Shown piece after piece: positions 21,843 through 32,112 of a DNA stretch of 32,312 nt. The notes beneath the pieces are model-generated. The model was not told where the DNA came from and ran no database searches. It was given only the letters and a program-made list of their open reading frames with translations. The stretch lies in NCBI GenBank assembly GCA_910587185.1, contig CAJULY010000025.1, positions 1-32,312 on the forward strand, read 5' to 3'. The translations under genes were made by a program, and so were the position numbers. The stretch's first letter is position 1; each line of letters starts with the position of its first letter. Source of the stretch: an uncultured Muribaculaceae bacterium (GTDB taxonomy: Bacteria; Bacteroidota; Bacteroidia; Bacteroidales; Muribaculaceae).

Positions 21843-24152
21843 TCAGAACGGATAGCCTATGGCAAGATGAAACGCGAAGTGGTTCTTGAATTTACCGATG
21901 TTGAAGTAGCCGCGATAACCCGTTTCGTAGGGCGCATGCAACCCGATGCCGAGGTCGCCGCGGACAACGAGCATCCCTATATCGACGCGGAGGCCTACGC
22001 CGGTTCCGGTAGCGAGATCGCGCAAGAACGACGATGCTTTCAGTTTTCCTCCGGGACGGTCGGGATCTTCCTTAAGCAGCCAGACATTGCCGGAGTCGAA
22101 GAACACGGCACCGTGGAGCGGCCCGAAAAGCGGGAACCGGTATTCGACGTTGAACTCGAACTTGAATGTTCCCGTCTGGTCGAAGTAGCCGTTGACCTGA
22201 TCGGCAGGCACGCGGAAGGAACCGGGGCCTATGGAACGCACGGTGAAAGCGCGGACCGAGTTGGCGCCTCCGCAATAGAACTGCTCGGAATAGGGAACCT
22301 CGGTGGAGTTTCCGTAAGCGTGGGCCGCACCGACGGCCACGCGGCTGACGAGCCAGTGGTCGCCGTGGCCGAGACGACGGTTATAGACAAGCTGGGTCTG
22401 GCCTTTGATGAACTGGGAGAACGGGGTGTGGAAGAGCGTCTTCTCGCCCTTCTTCCCGCACGCCTCGTATATGGCCCAGAAGAGATTTCCGGCCTCGGTC
22501 ACTGAGAACTGCCAGTTGAGGCCGTTGTCGCGGTTGATCTGTCGGTCGAAAATATAGCTGAATCCCATCTGGGGTATGAACTGCGACCTGAAGCTCTGGG
22601 CGATGGCCTTGTTGGCGTCCATGATGGAGTCGAACTCATGGGTGGTGCGTATGAGCTTGGTGTAGGTCAGCTTGAAGAGGGTAAGCGAGTTGGTCACATG
22701 GCGGGTGGCGCGCCAGTCGTAGGTTATGCCGGTGTTGAACTGCGCCATGTTGAAGTAGTGGGGGCGGTTGAGCAGATCGGCTCCGAGACTGATGCGGGTC
22801 CAGTTGAGCTCGCGCCGGGTGCGCGGAATGAAGCGCGGCGCAAGCAGACGCGGGAATGCGAGGGTGGAGTTAAGACCGATCTCGTAGGAGTTGAAGACCG
22901 AGTTACGGCCTCGGCCCGTCTGCCACTCGTAGCTCCCGTATAGATCGACACTGAGCTGCTCCCCTCCTCCGAAAAGGTTCTTGTCGGTCACACGGAAATC
23001 AAGTCCCGGGCCGAGATAGGAGTTGGACTTGGAGGTGACATTCATTTCGATCGAGGCCTCGAGAGGTTTGTCGAAAGTGCAGTCGATGTTGACGTCGAGG
23101 ACACCGCGGCGGGTCGAGTCGGGGACGGCGTTGATCTCAATGCCGCTGAAGATTCCGAGGCGAGAGAGATAGGTCTGAGTGCGGTTCATGTCGCGGACCG
23201 AGAAGCGGCGCCCCTCGCGGAATGTTATGCACGACGGGATCAGATGGTCACGCAGACGCATAGGCTGCATTCTGACCAGAAGTCCGCGCGAGGTGCGGAG
23301 AGTGTCGGGGGTCCCTCCGCCCTGGTTGCGGTGGATGGTGGTTGTCACGCGGCCCACTTCGTAATGGGTCAGGGCGAACTCCGGCACGTTTGACGCCACG
23401 GTCATGCGCAGGGCGATGCGTCCCGGTTTCATCACCGAATCGGCCAGATATTCTATGAATTCGGGCCTGAAATAATAGTATCCTCGGTTGCGTAGGGAAT
23501 TGGCGATATTCACCCGCACGGCGGCCAGCGAATCGGAACAGTAACGGCTTCCGGGCGCAAGATAGGTCGAGCGGCGCGCTATGGAGTCGATCAGATGATT
23601 GAGGCGACAGGTGTCAGGGAGATATTCTACGGTATCTATGGGGTATTCCGGACCCGGCGTTATCTTATAAAGGATTTTAGCTTTCTTGGGATTACGGCCT
23701 TTGACAAGTTCGTAGGACGCGCGTCCGCGGAAATATCCGTTGTTGTCGAGCATCTGGTCTATCATGTGGACGCGTACTTCCGGCCTGACGTCGGAAATCA
23801 GCACCGGTTCAGCCACAAGTTTCTCATAAAGCCAGTGGCGGAGCCCTTTCTTCGGATTGGGCCAGTTGTTATATACCCACAGTCCGAGCGGGAAGGGCCA
23901 GCGCACGTAGGGGGAATAGAGGGAGTTGTTAGGCTTCACGTTTATGACATTGAAAATGTCGGAGGTCACGCCGGAAGGGAGTGGCGTGGAGTCGGGATGG
24001 TTGTACTCGACTTTCTTGACCCCGGTGTAAAGAATGTCGTCGGCTCCGAGACGCCGGGTTGTCGAACATGATGCGACCGTCAGAGCAAGCAGGAGTGCGA
24101 TGACCGGGAAAAGAGAGAGGCTTTCAGCGGATCGAATCGGTTTCATTTTCAT
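21843..24152 (-). CDS. tamL: TamL: BamA/TamA-like outer-membrane lipoprotein
   Basis: A 769-residue Omp85-family protein. The signal peptide ends in TVASC (lipidated cysteine 29), which separates the Bacteroidetes TamL form from the E. coli TamA form. POTRA-like periplasmic segments cover about 45-330, and the 16-strand barrel (surface antigen/D15 domain) about 380-769. It includes YCGGANSVRAFTVRSIGPG, the conserved lid-lock strand region, and ends in aromatic F (AIGYPF), the usual barrel end signal. It works with TamB in putting proteins or lipids into the outer membrane. Its start overlaps the 3' end of tamB by 29 bp, so the two are probably translationally coupled. It is the last gene of the lptD-tamB-tamL unit. 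Confidence 0.92.
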   Translation of the reverse strand: MKMKPIRSAESLSLFPVIALLLALTVASCSTTRRLGADDILYTGVKKVEYNHPDSTPLPSGVTSDIFNVINVKPNNSLYSPYVRWPFPLGLWVYNNWPNPKKGLRHWLYEKLVAEPVLISDVRPEVRVHMIDQMLDNNGYFRGRASYELVKGRNPKKAKILYKITPGPEYPIDTVEYLPDTCRLNHLIDSIARRSTYLAPGSRYCSDSLAAVRVNIANSLRNRGYYYFRPEFIEYLADSVMKPGRIALRMTVASNVPEFALTHYEVGRVTTTIHRNQGGGTPDTLRTSRGLLVRMQPMRLRDHLIPSCITFREGRRFSVRDMNRTQTYLSRLGIFSGIEINAVPDSTRRGVLDVNIDCTFDKPLEASIEMNVTSKSNSYLGPGLDFRVTDKNLFGGGEQLSVDLYGSYEWQTGRGRNSVFNSYEIGLNSTLAFPRLLAPRFIPRTRRELNWTRISLGADLLNRPHYFNMAQFNTGITYDWRATRHVTNSLTLFKLTYTKLIRTTHEFDSIMDANKAIAQSFRSQFIPQMGFSYIFDRQINRDNGLNWQFSVTEAGNLFWAIYEACGKKGEKTLFHTPFSQFIKGQTQLVYNRRLGHGDHWLVSRVAVGAAHAYGNSTEVPYSEQFYCGGANSVRAFTVRSIGPGSFRVPADQVNGYFDQTGTFKFEFNVEYRFPLFGPLHGAVFFDSGNVWLLKEDPDRPGGKLKASSFLRDLATGTGVGLRVDIGMLVVRGDLGIGLHAPYETGYRGYFNIGKFKNHFAFHLAIGYPF

Positions 24153-27100
24153 TTTTCTTTACGGTTAACGGGGTTGATGGAGAAATCCGGGCCGGAGCGG
24201 GCTCTTTCGGACGGCGTCCGAAGCGGAAGAGATCGCGCAGCGAATTAAGCTTACGTTTCATGACGAAGCCCACGCCCGTCTGCGTTATCTCGCCCTCGAG
24301 GATGCTTTCGTAGCCCACATGGCGGAAAATCCTGACATACATCGAGCCGCTGCGGTTGAGCATATACTCGAAAGAGATGTCGTTGATCAGATTCTGTGAA
24401 AAATTCTCGTCAGCGTCGGCATCGTTCGAATAGTTTCCTCCGACTACGATCTTGAAGCGGTCATTGAACATTGTCTTCGACACGCGGTAGCTGTAGCTCG
24501 TGGTCGTGGAGCGGGAGCCGTCGGTGGTGGTGTCATACTGGTCTATGCCGAATGATATATCGACGCCGCGGATATTGTTGGCGGCCCAGGTGTTCAGCTG
24601 CGAGGCGAGGAAAGAGTAGAGCGGATTGCCCGAGAGATTGGCATTGGCTTTTGTGCCGGGACCGGTGTATTGGTTGTAGAGGAGCATGTTCATGGCCTGG
24701 TTGGCGCGCTGCTCGGGGCTCATGGAGGCCAGCTCGTTCTGGATCGTTATGTCATCGTCGGTCGAGAGGTCGAAAGCCACATTCATGTTCTGGAGCGTAT
24801 TGGTGACGGAGACGGTTATGTCGAAGTTGACGAGACGCGAGTTCTGGCCCGACTGGGTCACGTTGGCTTTCAGGCGGTCAGTGGCCCTGATGCTGAGAGT
24901 CGGATTGAGCAGATCGCCATTGAATGCGATATAGCTCCCCTCGGTGAAACTGAAATTCTTTTCCGACATAATGGCCATCGAGACGCCGCCGGTCTCCAGC
25001 GCGGGGGTGTAGCGCACGAATCCGGAATTGATGGTGAAACGTCCCGTCATGCGTCCTGCTCCGTTCATCGGTGTCAGAGTGTAGGAAAGCGAGCCGGCAC
25101 CCTGGATCGAGACCTTGTTCTTTCCGTCGGTCGAGAGATCGACATTTATGGTGGAGCCTTCCGAAACCGTCAGATCGGCGTTGAGAATCATCGCCATGGA
25201 ATTCATGACCAGCGAATCGGCCGCCGCGACTTTGGAGGTGTCGGCAAAACTTACGAATTTCACCATATCGTCGGTCGAGCGCGAGGTCAGAGCCTGCTGT
25301 GCGTCGGACATGACGTAGGTCACGTTAGTGCGGGGCAACAAATTGAGGCGCGCATCCACCGCTATGTAGCTGAGATTGCCTCTGGCTGTGGCATCGACAT
25401 CGATGAATGCCTTGCCATAGACTTCGGCCGAGCCTCTGGCACGGCTCGAATTCACTATCTGCATTCCCTCGGCCTTCATGGAGAGGTCATAACGTATGTC
25501 CGTGAGATGACGGGCATCTACACGTCCGTTGACTCTCAACGGTTTATCGTTAAGCCCAAAGATTGAGAAATCGTCGAATGCCACTATATTGCTGTCAACC
25601 GGAATTTTTTCTTCGGAGAATCTGTAGGAAGCACCTGTCATCCCCACCTTAACCGCGGTCGAGTCGAAATCGAGGAATCCGTTGAACACCGGCGACGCAA
25701 GGTTGCCCGTCACGTCCATGCGTCCGTTAAGCACGCCTGAAAGCTGCGCCACGTCCTTCGGCAGGAACGGATTGACCACCCGGAGCGGGAATTTTATCAT
25801 GGTGAAGTCGAGCAGGAACGGATTGACGGCAGTGGAATCGTTCAGGGCGCCTGTAGCCGTTATAACTTCCTGTCCGTCAACCATCAGGGAGACATCGGCA
25901 TGGAGAGCGCGCGAGCGGTTCTCGTTGGCTACGTTGACGGCGAGATTGAACGTGCCCACTCTCTCGCGGCCGTAATAGAGATTGTTCAGGTCTATGGTCC
26001 CGTTGCCGGTAATTTCTTTCTCATCCCAGCGGAACCGCAGATCGGCATCGACATCGCCTTTAATCGGCGGCGCGAACGGCGATATCGAGAGCCATTCCTG
26101 AAGATTGATATTGTCAAGCCGCACAATGACATCCTCCTGATAACCGTCATGACGATGAAGTGAATCGGTCACGGCGGGATGTTCGGTATAGATATGAAGG
26201 GAGCTCGAGTCCGACATGACCTTCAGGTTGGCGTCGAGGTGCCGTTCGACAAAATTATAGGCTATGATATTGTCGGGATTGATCGACCATTTCTTATATG
26301 CGATGGTTGGTTTCGCGGGAACCAGACGCACGGCCACCGTGGAGTCAGACACCGAAGCGTTGACACCGAAGAAAAATCCCTGTTCGCCCGATATGTTTGA
26401 CTGGCGGAAGAATGCCGAAATTTTGTCGTCGGCGACAAACCCGTTGAGAGCGACATGGGCGAAATCGTCCATTGTGCCAGGATTATTGTTGATCGTGGCT
26501 TTATAGACAAGATACTTGCCATGCTGGTTAGCATAGAAACTTATGTTGTCAAGGCGGGTCGAACCGGTGGAAAATCCGTCGGCATCGAAATGAACCGACA
26601 GAAGCGAATCGTTGGCGAATTCCAGCGACGCCCTGTTCATTTTCATTTTCGCGTTGTCTGCCAGAAATTTCATCACCGGGTTCTCCGAGCCCATGTCGGC
26701 CGAAAGAGTCATTTCGGGAAGGGCCCGCTGGAGCGAATCGACATTGACCTTGCGCTCGTTGATCTGCCAAGTCAGTATGTTGGAAGCTGCGGTCAGGCGC
26801 TTCACCACGTCGGTCATTGACGTCATGGCCGTCAGGGCGGCATTGAAATCGCCCGAAACGAGCGAAGCTTCCGTGAGCGAATCGGTGGAATTAAGCTTGG
26901 CCGTCAGCATCGGGAAACTGATAGCAAGCGAATCGGCGGTCCAATCGACCCCGTTAAGTTCGAGTTCGGCATCTATGTCTCCCGATTTCGGATAGTATGA
27001 GCCGGTGGAATACAATGTGGCTCTTCCATGCATAGGCGTCTTTGAGAGGCCCATCGTCATGAGGTCGAGTTCATATATGTCAGTCGATAGATCCCACTGA

Positions 27101-29022
27101 TAGCCCCGGTTGCGGAAAGTCGCGGCCAGATCTGCGTCAAAATCCGCGAAACTGTTAGTGGAGACCACGTTTGCCGTCAGGCGGCATGTGTCAAGCGCAG
27201 CCTGGAACTTCACTTTTCCGAGAGTGGCTCCGTTGAGTTCAAGAGCTTTGACGTCAACCGAAGCCTTCATCCGCGTTGCGCGTGAAGCAGGATTGTAGCC
27301 GCGGCCGTCGATTTTCACATCGGCTGTGACATGCCCCACTCCGAGCGACGGCATGAAAGCCGCAACCGGGAAACGGTTGGCTCGCAGATCGGCGTGATAG
27401 CCTTCGGCTTTCTGATTCCATTTTCCGTCAAGCTGCACCTGTCCGGCAGCAGTCTTCACATTGACGTTTCCGTCGATATTTCCGGGAGAATAGACTATTG
27501 AACCTTTAATGGCCGAAGGGGGAATGTTGAGCTTGGAGACCAAAGTCGGCGGAAGGAATACGCGCTTGAGCGAGTTGACCTTGCCGAGAGTGCCGTCAAG
27601 AGCTATTTTCCCTCCCATCTTTTTGAAATCAAACGGATTATCTACCCTTCCGGCGGCCTTCAGGGTCAGATAGCCGGGCAAGTCAAGCCCGATGCGGTCA
27701 ACAGCGAGCGAAGAAGCGGTTCCGTGTATGTCGGCATTGAGACTCAAGGCGGCCGAGGGAGAGACGGAAGCCATGTATTGACCAAGCAACGGCATGAATT
27801 TTCTTGCGTCAAGCAGCGAGAGGGATCCCGTAGCCTTAAGTTCGAGCGGCAGATCGGGCTCAGTAAGCAGATCGCCGATTCCCATGGCTGCAGTAAAGGA
27901 GAGATCCGAGGCCGGAGTCCTCACGTTGAAATCATCGGCACGCATCAGCAGGGAATCCATTGAGAAGACGCCCGAAGCCTCCATTGCGAGTCCGCAACGT
28001 TCCTCGGCGGCGATGCGCCGCAACGGAACACGGATGGAAGTGCCGCGGTTGTAGAATGAATCGACATCCACAACTACATTTCTGACGCTTATATATGACG
28101 CGTCAAACCCGGGGAGCGGTTTCGCCCCGCGCATGGCATATAATCCGTCGCGGGCCGTCAGCCTGAGTTTTCCTGCCGTTATTGTCCATGGAACGGAGGC
28201 CTTTTCGGCAATTGCCGAATCGGGCTTTGCGGGATGCTCTTTCAGGTAAGCCTCCGTCGGAGTCAGATAAGCCGCCGAAAGCGAATCGACCGACAGAGAC
28301 CTGACATCTATCGAATGGCGCGACATATCCATTTTACCCCGCTCAAGACGGGCCAGCGGAATATATGCGCCGAGAGAATCTATAACCGGAAGCATCGACA
28401 TGCGATAACGGACATCGCGCAGTTCGATCGAACCAACATCTATTGTCAGCGGCTTCTGAACGGCAGTGTCGGGTTTCGTCTCCTCAACGGTATCTTTCAT
28501 CACCAGATTTATATCTGCTCCGTCAAGCACGGCCTTGTTCAGCGCAATCCGCGAGAATGAGAGCGGTATTTCAGTGTCCGCAGCGTCAAGGTCGCGTATT
28601 CTTGCTGTCAGATACATGGCCGAGTCGGGAGTTCCCAGACGATAGAACGCGTCCTTCAGACTGACTGCGTTGACCTGAATCTCTTTCATGAAAAGAGGCC
28701 ACAGCGCCACTCTCACTTCGGCGGAACCGGCCGACACCATTGTGTCGCCTGAAGCTTCCACAACACTGAGCGAATCGACCTGAAGATTCAGTGGGAATTT
28801 AAGACGCAGATATGAGACATCGACAGACATCCCGGTTGACTCACTTATTTTCTCTACTGCTATCCTGCGGGCGAAATCCTGAATGAACGGCACATAAAGA
28901 AGAAAAGGGATAGAAACGACGATGACTATCAGTCCGATGAGGACCCTTAGTAACGTTTTTGCTGCTTTTTTCCACAAGTTTTTATGCACGGTGATGAAAA
29001 AAATAGTGCGATGAACAATCAT
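24124..29022 (-). CDS. tamB: TamB: inner-membrane anchored translocation/assembly protein
   Basis: A 1632-residue AsmA/TamB-like protein. It has one N-terminal membrane helix (about 22-46, LLRVLIGLIVIVVSIPFLLYVPF) followed by the family's first-strand motif and a very long beta-helical periplasmic body. The C-terminal DUF490/TamB domain covers about 1180-1600, with LASQLNTWAANNIRGVDISFGIDQY and a final ITQTGVGFVMKRKL that meets the partner barrel. TamB-type proteins span the periplasm as hydrophobic grooves that move lipid or help insert proteins. It is encoded directly before tamL with a 29-bp overlap and 72 bp after lptD. The length is normal for Bacteroidetes TamB. The start at 29022 is the first ATG. 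A later start would still keep the helix. Confidence 0.94.
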   Translation of the reverse strand: MIVHRTIFFITVHKNLWKKAAKTLLRVLIGLIVIVVSIPFLLYVPFIQDFARRIAVEKISESTGMSVDVSYLRLKFPLNLQVDSLSVVEASGDTMVSAGSAEVRVALWPLFMKEIQVNAVSLKDAFYRLGTPDSAMYLTARIRDLDAADTEIPLSFSRIALNKAVLDGADINLVMKDTVEETKPDTAVQKPLTIDVGSIELRDVRYRMSMLPVIDSLGAYIPLARLERGKMDMSRHSIDVRSLSVDSLSAAYLTPTEAYLKEHPAKPDSAIAEKASVPWTITAGKLRLTARDGLYAMRGAKPLPGFDASYISVRNVVVDVDSFYNRGTSIRVPLRRIAAEERCGLAMEASGVFSMDSLLMRADDFNVRTPASDLSFTAAMGIGDLLTEPDLPLELKATGSLSLLDARKFMPLLGQYMASVSPSAALSLNADIHGTASSLAVDRIGLDLPGYLTLKAAGRVDNPFDFKKMGGKIALDGTLGKVNSLKRVFLPPTLVSKLNIPPSAIKGSIVYSPGNIDGNVNVKTAAGQVQLDGKWNQKAEGYHADLRANRFPVAAFMPSLGVGHVTADVKIDGRGYNPASRATRMKASVDVKALELNGATLGKVKFQAALDTCRLTANVVSTNSFADFDADLAATFRNRGYQWDLSTDIYELDLMTMGLSKTPMHGRATLYSTGSYYPKSGDIDAELELNGVDWTADSLAISFPMLTAKLNSTDSLTEASLVSGDFNAALTAMTSMTDVVKRLTAASNILTWQINERKVNVDSLQRALPEMTLSADMGSENPVMKFLADNAKMKMNRASLEFANDSLLSVHFDADGFSTGSTRLDNISFYANQHGKYLVYKATINNNPGTMDDFAHVALNGFVADDKISAFFRQSNISGEQGFFFGVNASVSDSTVAVRLVPAKPTIAYKKWSINPDNIIAYNFVERHLDANLKVMSDSSSLHIYTEHPAVTDSLHRHDGYQEDVIVRLDNINLQEWLSISPFAPPIKGDVDADLRFRWDEKEITGNGTIDLNNLYYGRERVGTFNLAVNVANENRSRALHADVSLMVDGQEVITATGALNDSTAVNPFLLDFTMIKFPLRVVNPFLPKDVAQLSGVLNGRMDVTGNLASPVFNGFLDFDSTAVKVGMTGASYRFSEEKIPVDSNIVAFDDFSIFGLNDKPLRVNGRVDARHLTDIRYDLSMKAEGMQIVNSSRARGSAEVYGKAFIDVDATARGNLSYIAVDARLNLLPRTNVTYVMSDAQQALTSRSTDDMVKFVSFADTSKVAAADSLVMNSMAMILNADLTVSEGSTINVDLSTDGKNKVSIQGAGSLSYTLTPMNGAGRMTGRFTINSGFVRYTPALETGGVSMAIMSEKNFSFTEGSYIAFNGDLLNPTLSIRATDRLKANVTQSGQNSRLVNFDITVSVTNTLQNMNVAFDLSTDDDITIQNELASMSPEQRANQAMNMLLYNQYTGPGTKANANLSGNPLYSFLASQLNTWAANNIRGVDISFGIDQYDTTTDGSRSTTTSYSYRVSKTMFNDRFKIVVGGNYSNDADADENFSQNLINDISFEYMLNRSGSMYVRIFRHVGYESILEGEITQTGVGFVMKRKLNSLRDLFRFGRRPKEPAPARISPSTPLTVKKNENETDSIR

Positions 29023-29060
29023 TTATCTCACTATGATAACGAACCAGACAGGCGGAAGGT

Positions 29061-29094
29061 TTTTAAGAGTGTATTTAATAATACAGGCTTAAAA
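29061..29094 (-). repeat. AT-rich hairpin immediately after the lptD stop codon
   Basis: TTTTAAG (29061-29067) pairs with CTTAAAA (29088-29094), and inside it TGTATT (29070-29075) pairs with AATACA (29080-29085) around a 4-base loop. A 2x2 AG/GG internal loop separates the stems. It abuts the lptD TGA at 29095-29097 and leaves 38 bases before tamB. No T-run follows on the minus strand, so it may protect the lptD mRNA end or reduce read-through into tamB. Confidence 0.5.
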
Positions 29095-32055
29095 TCAATA
29101 CCACCTTACGCCATTGGAGAGCGACGAGCGCTTGTCATACTTAAGATCGGAGAGCAGCGAGGAGTTGACCGAAATATGGAAATTATAAGATTTGTAAGGA
29201 CCTACCGGCACAAAGCTCGCGGTCATCGTGAAGCAGTGGAGATCACGGGAAATATTGCAATTCATATAAGCGAGCTTGTGAGTGTCGAAATTGTAGCTCG
29301 CCGTGAAACTGAAGTTCCACTTCTTTGTAGGACGTATATTTCCCGAAAGGCTGAGATTCTGGGTGATCTTTCCGTCATATTCCATCTTTTGCTTGTTGAA
29401 AGCCCCATAGGAATAATTGACGGAATAATTCAACGTCAGATTCCACGGGAAATCCCATTTCATGTAACCGTCGGGGCCCATCTGCATCCCTTCATTCCTT
29501 TCATCCTGCGCACGTGCGCCCGAACGCAACCCCGGCTGATTCTCGACATCGGGTGCCGGCTCCGATCCGTCGCCCTCTTTCTGCTTGTCGGTATTCTTTT
29601 TCTTTCGCTTGAAGGTTTCGTTGTTGAATGTGTAGCTGAAGGATGTTCCCGTACTTGACAGACGACCGATTCCCTTGCCCGCTTTCCATCGCGGAATGTT
29701 TACGCGGACAGGATTTCCGGCCTCGTTCAGCTTATAGGTATAGACATCCCAGGTAGCCGCGAGATTAAGATTGAAATTCTTCATCAGGCGCAACATGATG
29801 GAGGTGTTTATGTTACTCCAGTTCATGGAGTCGGCCGCAAAATTGTAGCTCTGGGAAATATTGAAGTTCTCTATGAGAGACACTTTTTTCTCTCCGATAC
29901 TGTCATCGTCGCTGCGCACCTTCATTTCCAGGTTGTTGGCGAGCGAATAGGTTATCATTCCGCTCTTACCCTCGCCGGGGACTCCAAACAGCGAATTGGG
30001 GAAATAGGAGTATTTGCGCTCCATCATCTCGCCGTTGGCGCCCGGCATCTGATATGTCCCGTAGTAGCCGAAGAACTTGGAACTGAAATCGGGATTGGCG
30101 CTGAAGGAAACGGTAGGCGTCATGACCCAACGGATCATCTTCACCTTGTCGCCGAGAAATTTCATGGGGCGGAAGAAACCGTAGATCTTGGTGTCAAGCG
30201 AAAGAGAGGCCTGGAAATCCCAGACGTTATAAAAACTGTAGGATGTGTCACACACCTCGGCTGATGCGTTCGGATCCCATGACCGGCGCACTTTGGAAGT
30301 GTACATTCGGTCGGTGAACTGTATGTTCGGAGTGATGTTGAAATACTTGAACATGCTGAACGTGGCCGATACCGGGATATTGTGACGCATTCCGTTGCGC
30401 CAGTCCTTTATCAGGCTCTTCTTGAAGAACTGGTCCTGCTGGGCTGTCAGAGAATTGTTGAACTGGCCGGAATAGGAAAGCCTGATTTTTTCATACCATT
30501 TCTCGGCTCCCACAGCCCTGCGCCGCTTGAAAGGATAGACCTGCGACAGGCTTATGGTTATATTGGGGAAAGAGACGGCCAGAGTCGAGTCCTGACTGCG
30601 CTGTGCCACAGACGCGTTTCCCGAGAATGACCATTTAGACCCTGCGGGTCGGTAGGTGAAGTTAACCGTAGAGCTCTTGGTGTTCTCGGTGAATGCGTTG
30701 GTGTAATAAGTGTTGATGCTGTTTCTGGTGTAACCCGATGTCGTGAAATTGACCGAGGCCGAGAAATTGAATATGGGGTTGGCTTTCTGATCCTGCTGGT
30801 GGCTCCAGAGAACCTGAAAGTTCGTCTGCTTCGAGTAATCGGGCAATCCTTTGTCGCCGAGAATAGTTTTTATGAAACTGACATCGAACGAACCGGAATA
30901 TTTGTAGCGCTTGACATAACCTGAACGGGCCTGAAGTCCCCATGAGCCTTTGGTGTAGATCTCACCGGTAAGCGCGAGATCCATGTTGTCAGATATGGCG
31001 AAATAGTAACCTCCGTTATTGAGATAGAAACCTCGGTTATAGTCATCGCCGAACGAGGGGAAAATGACGCCGCTCGAATAATGTTCGGAGAACGGGAAAT
31101 AACCGAAAGGAACGGCGATGGGGAGGGGCAATCCCGCAAGCACCATATAGGCGGGGCCTGTCACGACATCTTTTTTCGGACGGACCTTAGCTTTGGTCAG
31201 CTGAAAGCCGAAATGGGGATGATCGTGTTGGTCGCATGTGGTATAGAAACCGTTCTGTAGGAAAAACACGTTGTCACCTACTTTTTTGGAGACACCACCC
31301 GTTATATATCCTTCGCCCTGTTCGGTGATAATGTCAGTAATGAAACCTTTTTCCGACTCGAAATTATAACGCATTGTCTTCGACTGATAGGATGTCCCGT
31401 TGTCGGTGAACACGGGCGTTCCTTCAAGTTCACCGATGCTGTCGGGAACACCGACGGCATACACCGTCGAGCTATCCATGTCGAGATCGATTCTCGCTGC
31501 ATCGAGCGAAATCTTTCCATACACGACCTTGCTCTCGCCATAGAGATAGGCATTGTTCTGACCGACAAGCACCATCGAGTCCTTGGCCGAAATATCGACG
31601 ACGTTGTCGAGGTCGGTTTTCACACGCATGATGCGCGGACCTGTGACGCTCTCAGCCACAGCCGTGTCACGTCCCACGGCTATGCGGTCTGTAACAGCCG
31701 CTGTGTCACTGGGCTTCAGACCGGCTATCGAAGCTCTCCTGCGGTCGTTCTGCTCTTTTTCAGCCCGGGCCATGGAGTCGGAACGTGCCTGCGCGCCCTG
31801 ACGCCGGAGATTCGCACGCTCAAGAGCCTTACGCCTTATCGAGTCGCGCGACGAGTTGCGGCTGTGGGCCTCGGGAATATATCCGGGGAGCACTGACGGC
31901 GGCGGAGTGCCGGCCGGCTGCAATGTCACGGCAGAATCAGGCAAAGCAGGAGCCTGTGCGCCATCCGTCACAAGGGGCTCCACGCCCGAAGCGGCGATTC
32001 CGCACGCGAAAAGCAAAACTACAAACGCTATAATATATAGTTGAGAGTATCTCAA
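29095..32055 (-). CDS. lptD: LptD: outer-membrane LPS-assembly protein
   Basis: A 986-residue LPS translocon protein. A signal peptide (about 1-23, MRYSQLYIIAFVVLLFACGIAAS) is followed by a Pro- and Arg-rich linker (about 25-145) that is unusual for enterobacterial LptD but common in this phylum. Next comes the OstA/jellyroll domain (about 148-260: MVLVGQNNAYLYGESKVVYGKISLDAARIDLDM). The large C-terminal barrel starts near GPAYMVLAGLPLPIAVPFGYFPF, a conserved LptD segment, and includes YSSGVIFPSFGDDYNRGFYLNNGGYYF. It inserts LPS delivered by the Lpt bridge into the outer leaflet. The LptE partner is not in view. It heads the operon lptD-tamB-tamL. Confidence 0.93.
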   Translation of the reverse strand: MRYSQLYIIAFVVLLFACGIAASGVEPLVTDGAQAPALPDSAVTLQPAGTPPPSVLPGYIPEAHSRNSSRDSIRRKALERANLRRQGAQARSDSMARAEKEQNDRRRASIAGLKPSDTAAVTDRIAVGRDTAVAESVTGPRIMRVKTDLDNVVDISAKDSMVLVGQNNAYLYGESKVVYGKISLDAARIDLDMDSSTVYAVGVPDSIGELEGTPVFTDNGTSYQSKTMRYNFESEKGFITDIITEQGEGYITGGVSKKVGDNVFFLQNGFYTTCDQHDHPHFGFQLTKAKVRPKKDVVTGPAYMVLAGLPLPIAVPFGYFPFSEHYSSGVIFPSFGDDYNRGFYLNNGGYYFAISDNMDLALTGEIYTKGSWGLQARSGYVKRYKYSGSFDVSFIKTILGDKGLPDYSKQTNFQVLWSHQQDQKANPIFNFSASVNFTTSGYTRNSINTYYTNAFTENTKSSTVNFTYRPAGSKWSFSGNASVAQRSQDSTLAVSFPNITISLSQVYPFKRRRAVGAEKWYEKIRLSYSGQFNNSLTAQQDQFFKKSLIKDWRNGMRHNIPVSATFSMFKYFNITPNIQFTDRMYTSKVRRSWDPNASAEVCDTSYSFYNVWDFQASLSLDTKIYGFFRPMKFLGDKVKMIRWVMTPTVSFSANPDFSSKFFGYYGTYQMPGANGEMMERKYSYFPNSLFGVPGEGKSGMITYSLANNLEMKVRSDDDSIGEKKVSLIENFNISQSYNFAADSMNWSNINTSIMLRLMKNFNLNLAATWDVYTYKLNEAGNPVRVNIPRWKAGKGIGRLSSTGTSFSYTFNNETFKRKKKNTDKQKEGDGSEPAPDVENQPGLRSGARAQDERNEGMQMGPDGYMKWDFPWNLTLNYSVNYSYGAFNKQKMEYDGKITQNLSLSGNIRPTKKWNFSFTASYNFDTHKLAYMNCNISRDLHCFTMTASFVPVGPYKSYNFHISVNSSLLSDLKYDKRSSLSNGVRWY

Positions 32056-32104
32056 ATGTGTGACCTTAGTCTATTATTGAAAATGTTTCGGACAAAATTC
32101 CGTG

Positions 32105-32112
32105 CAAAGATA
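32105..32112 (-). promoter_or_regulatory. -7 box of the lptD operon promoter
   Basis: On the minus strand this is TATCTTTG, an exact TAnnTTTG match and identical to the sialidase -7 box. It is 49 bases from the lptD start. At the -33 distance only TATG is seen (spacing 20), so support rests on the -7 box. Confidence 0.5.

Noticed and set aside
24670..25566. Long plus-strand open frame opposite tamB
   Set aside because: Antisense shadow of the conserved TamB C-terminal domain.
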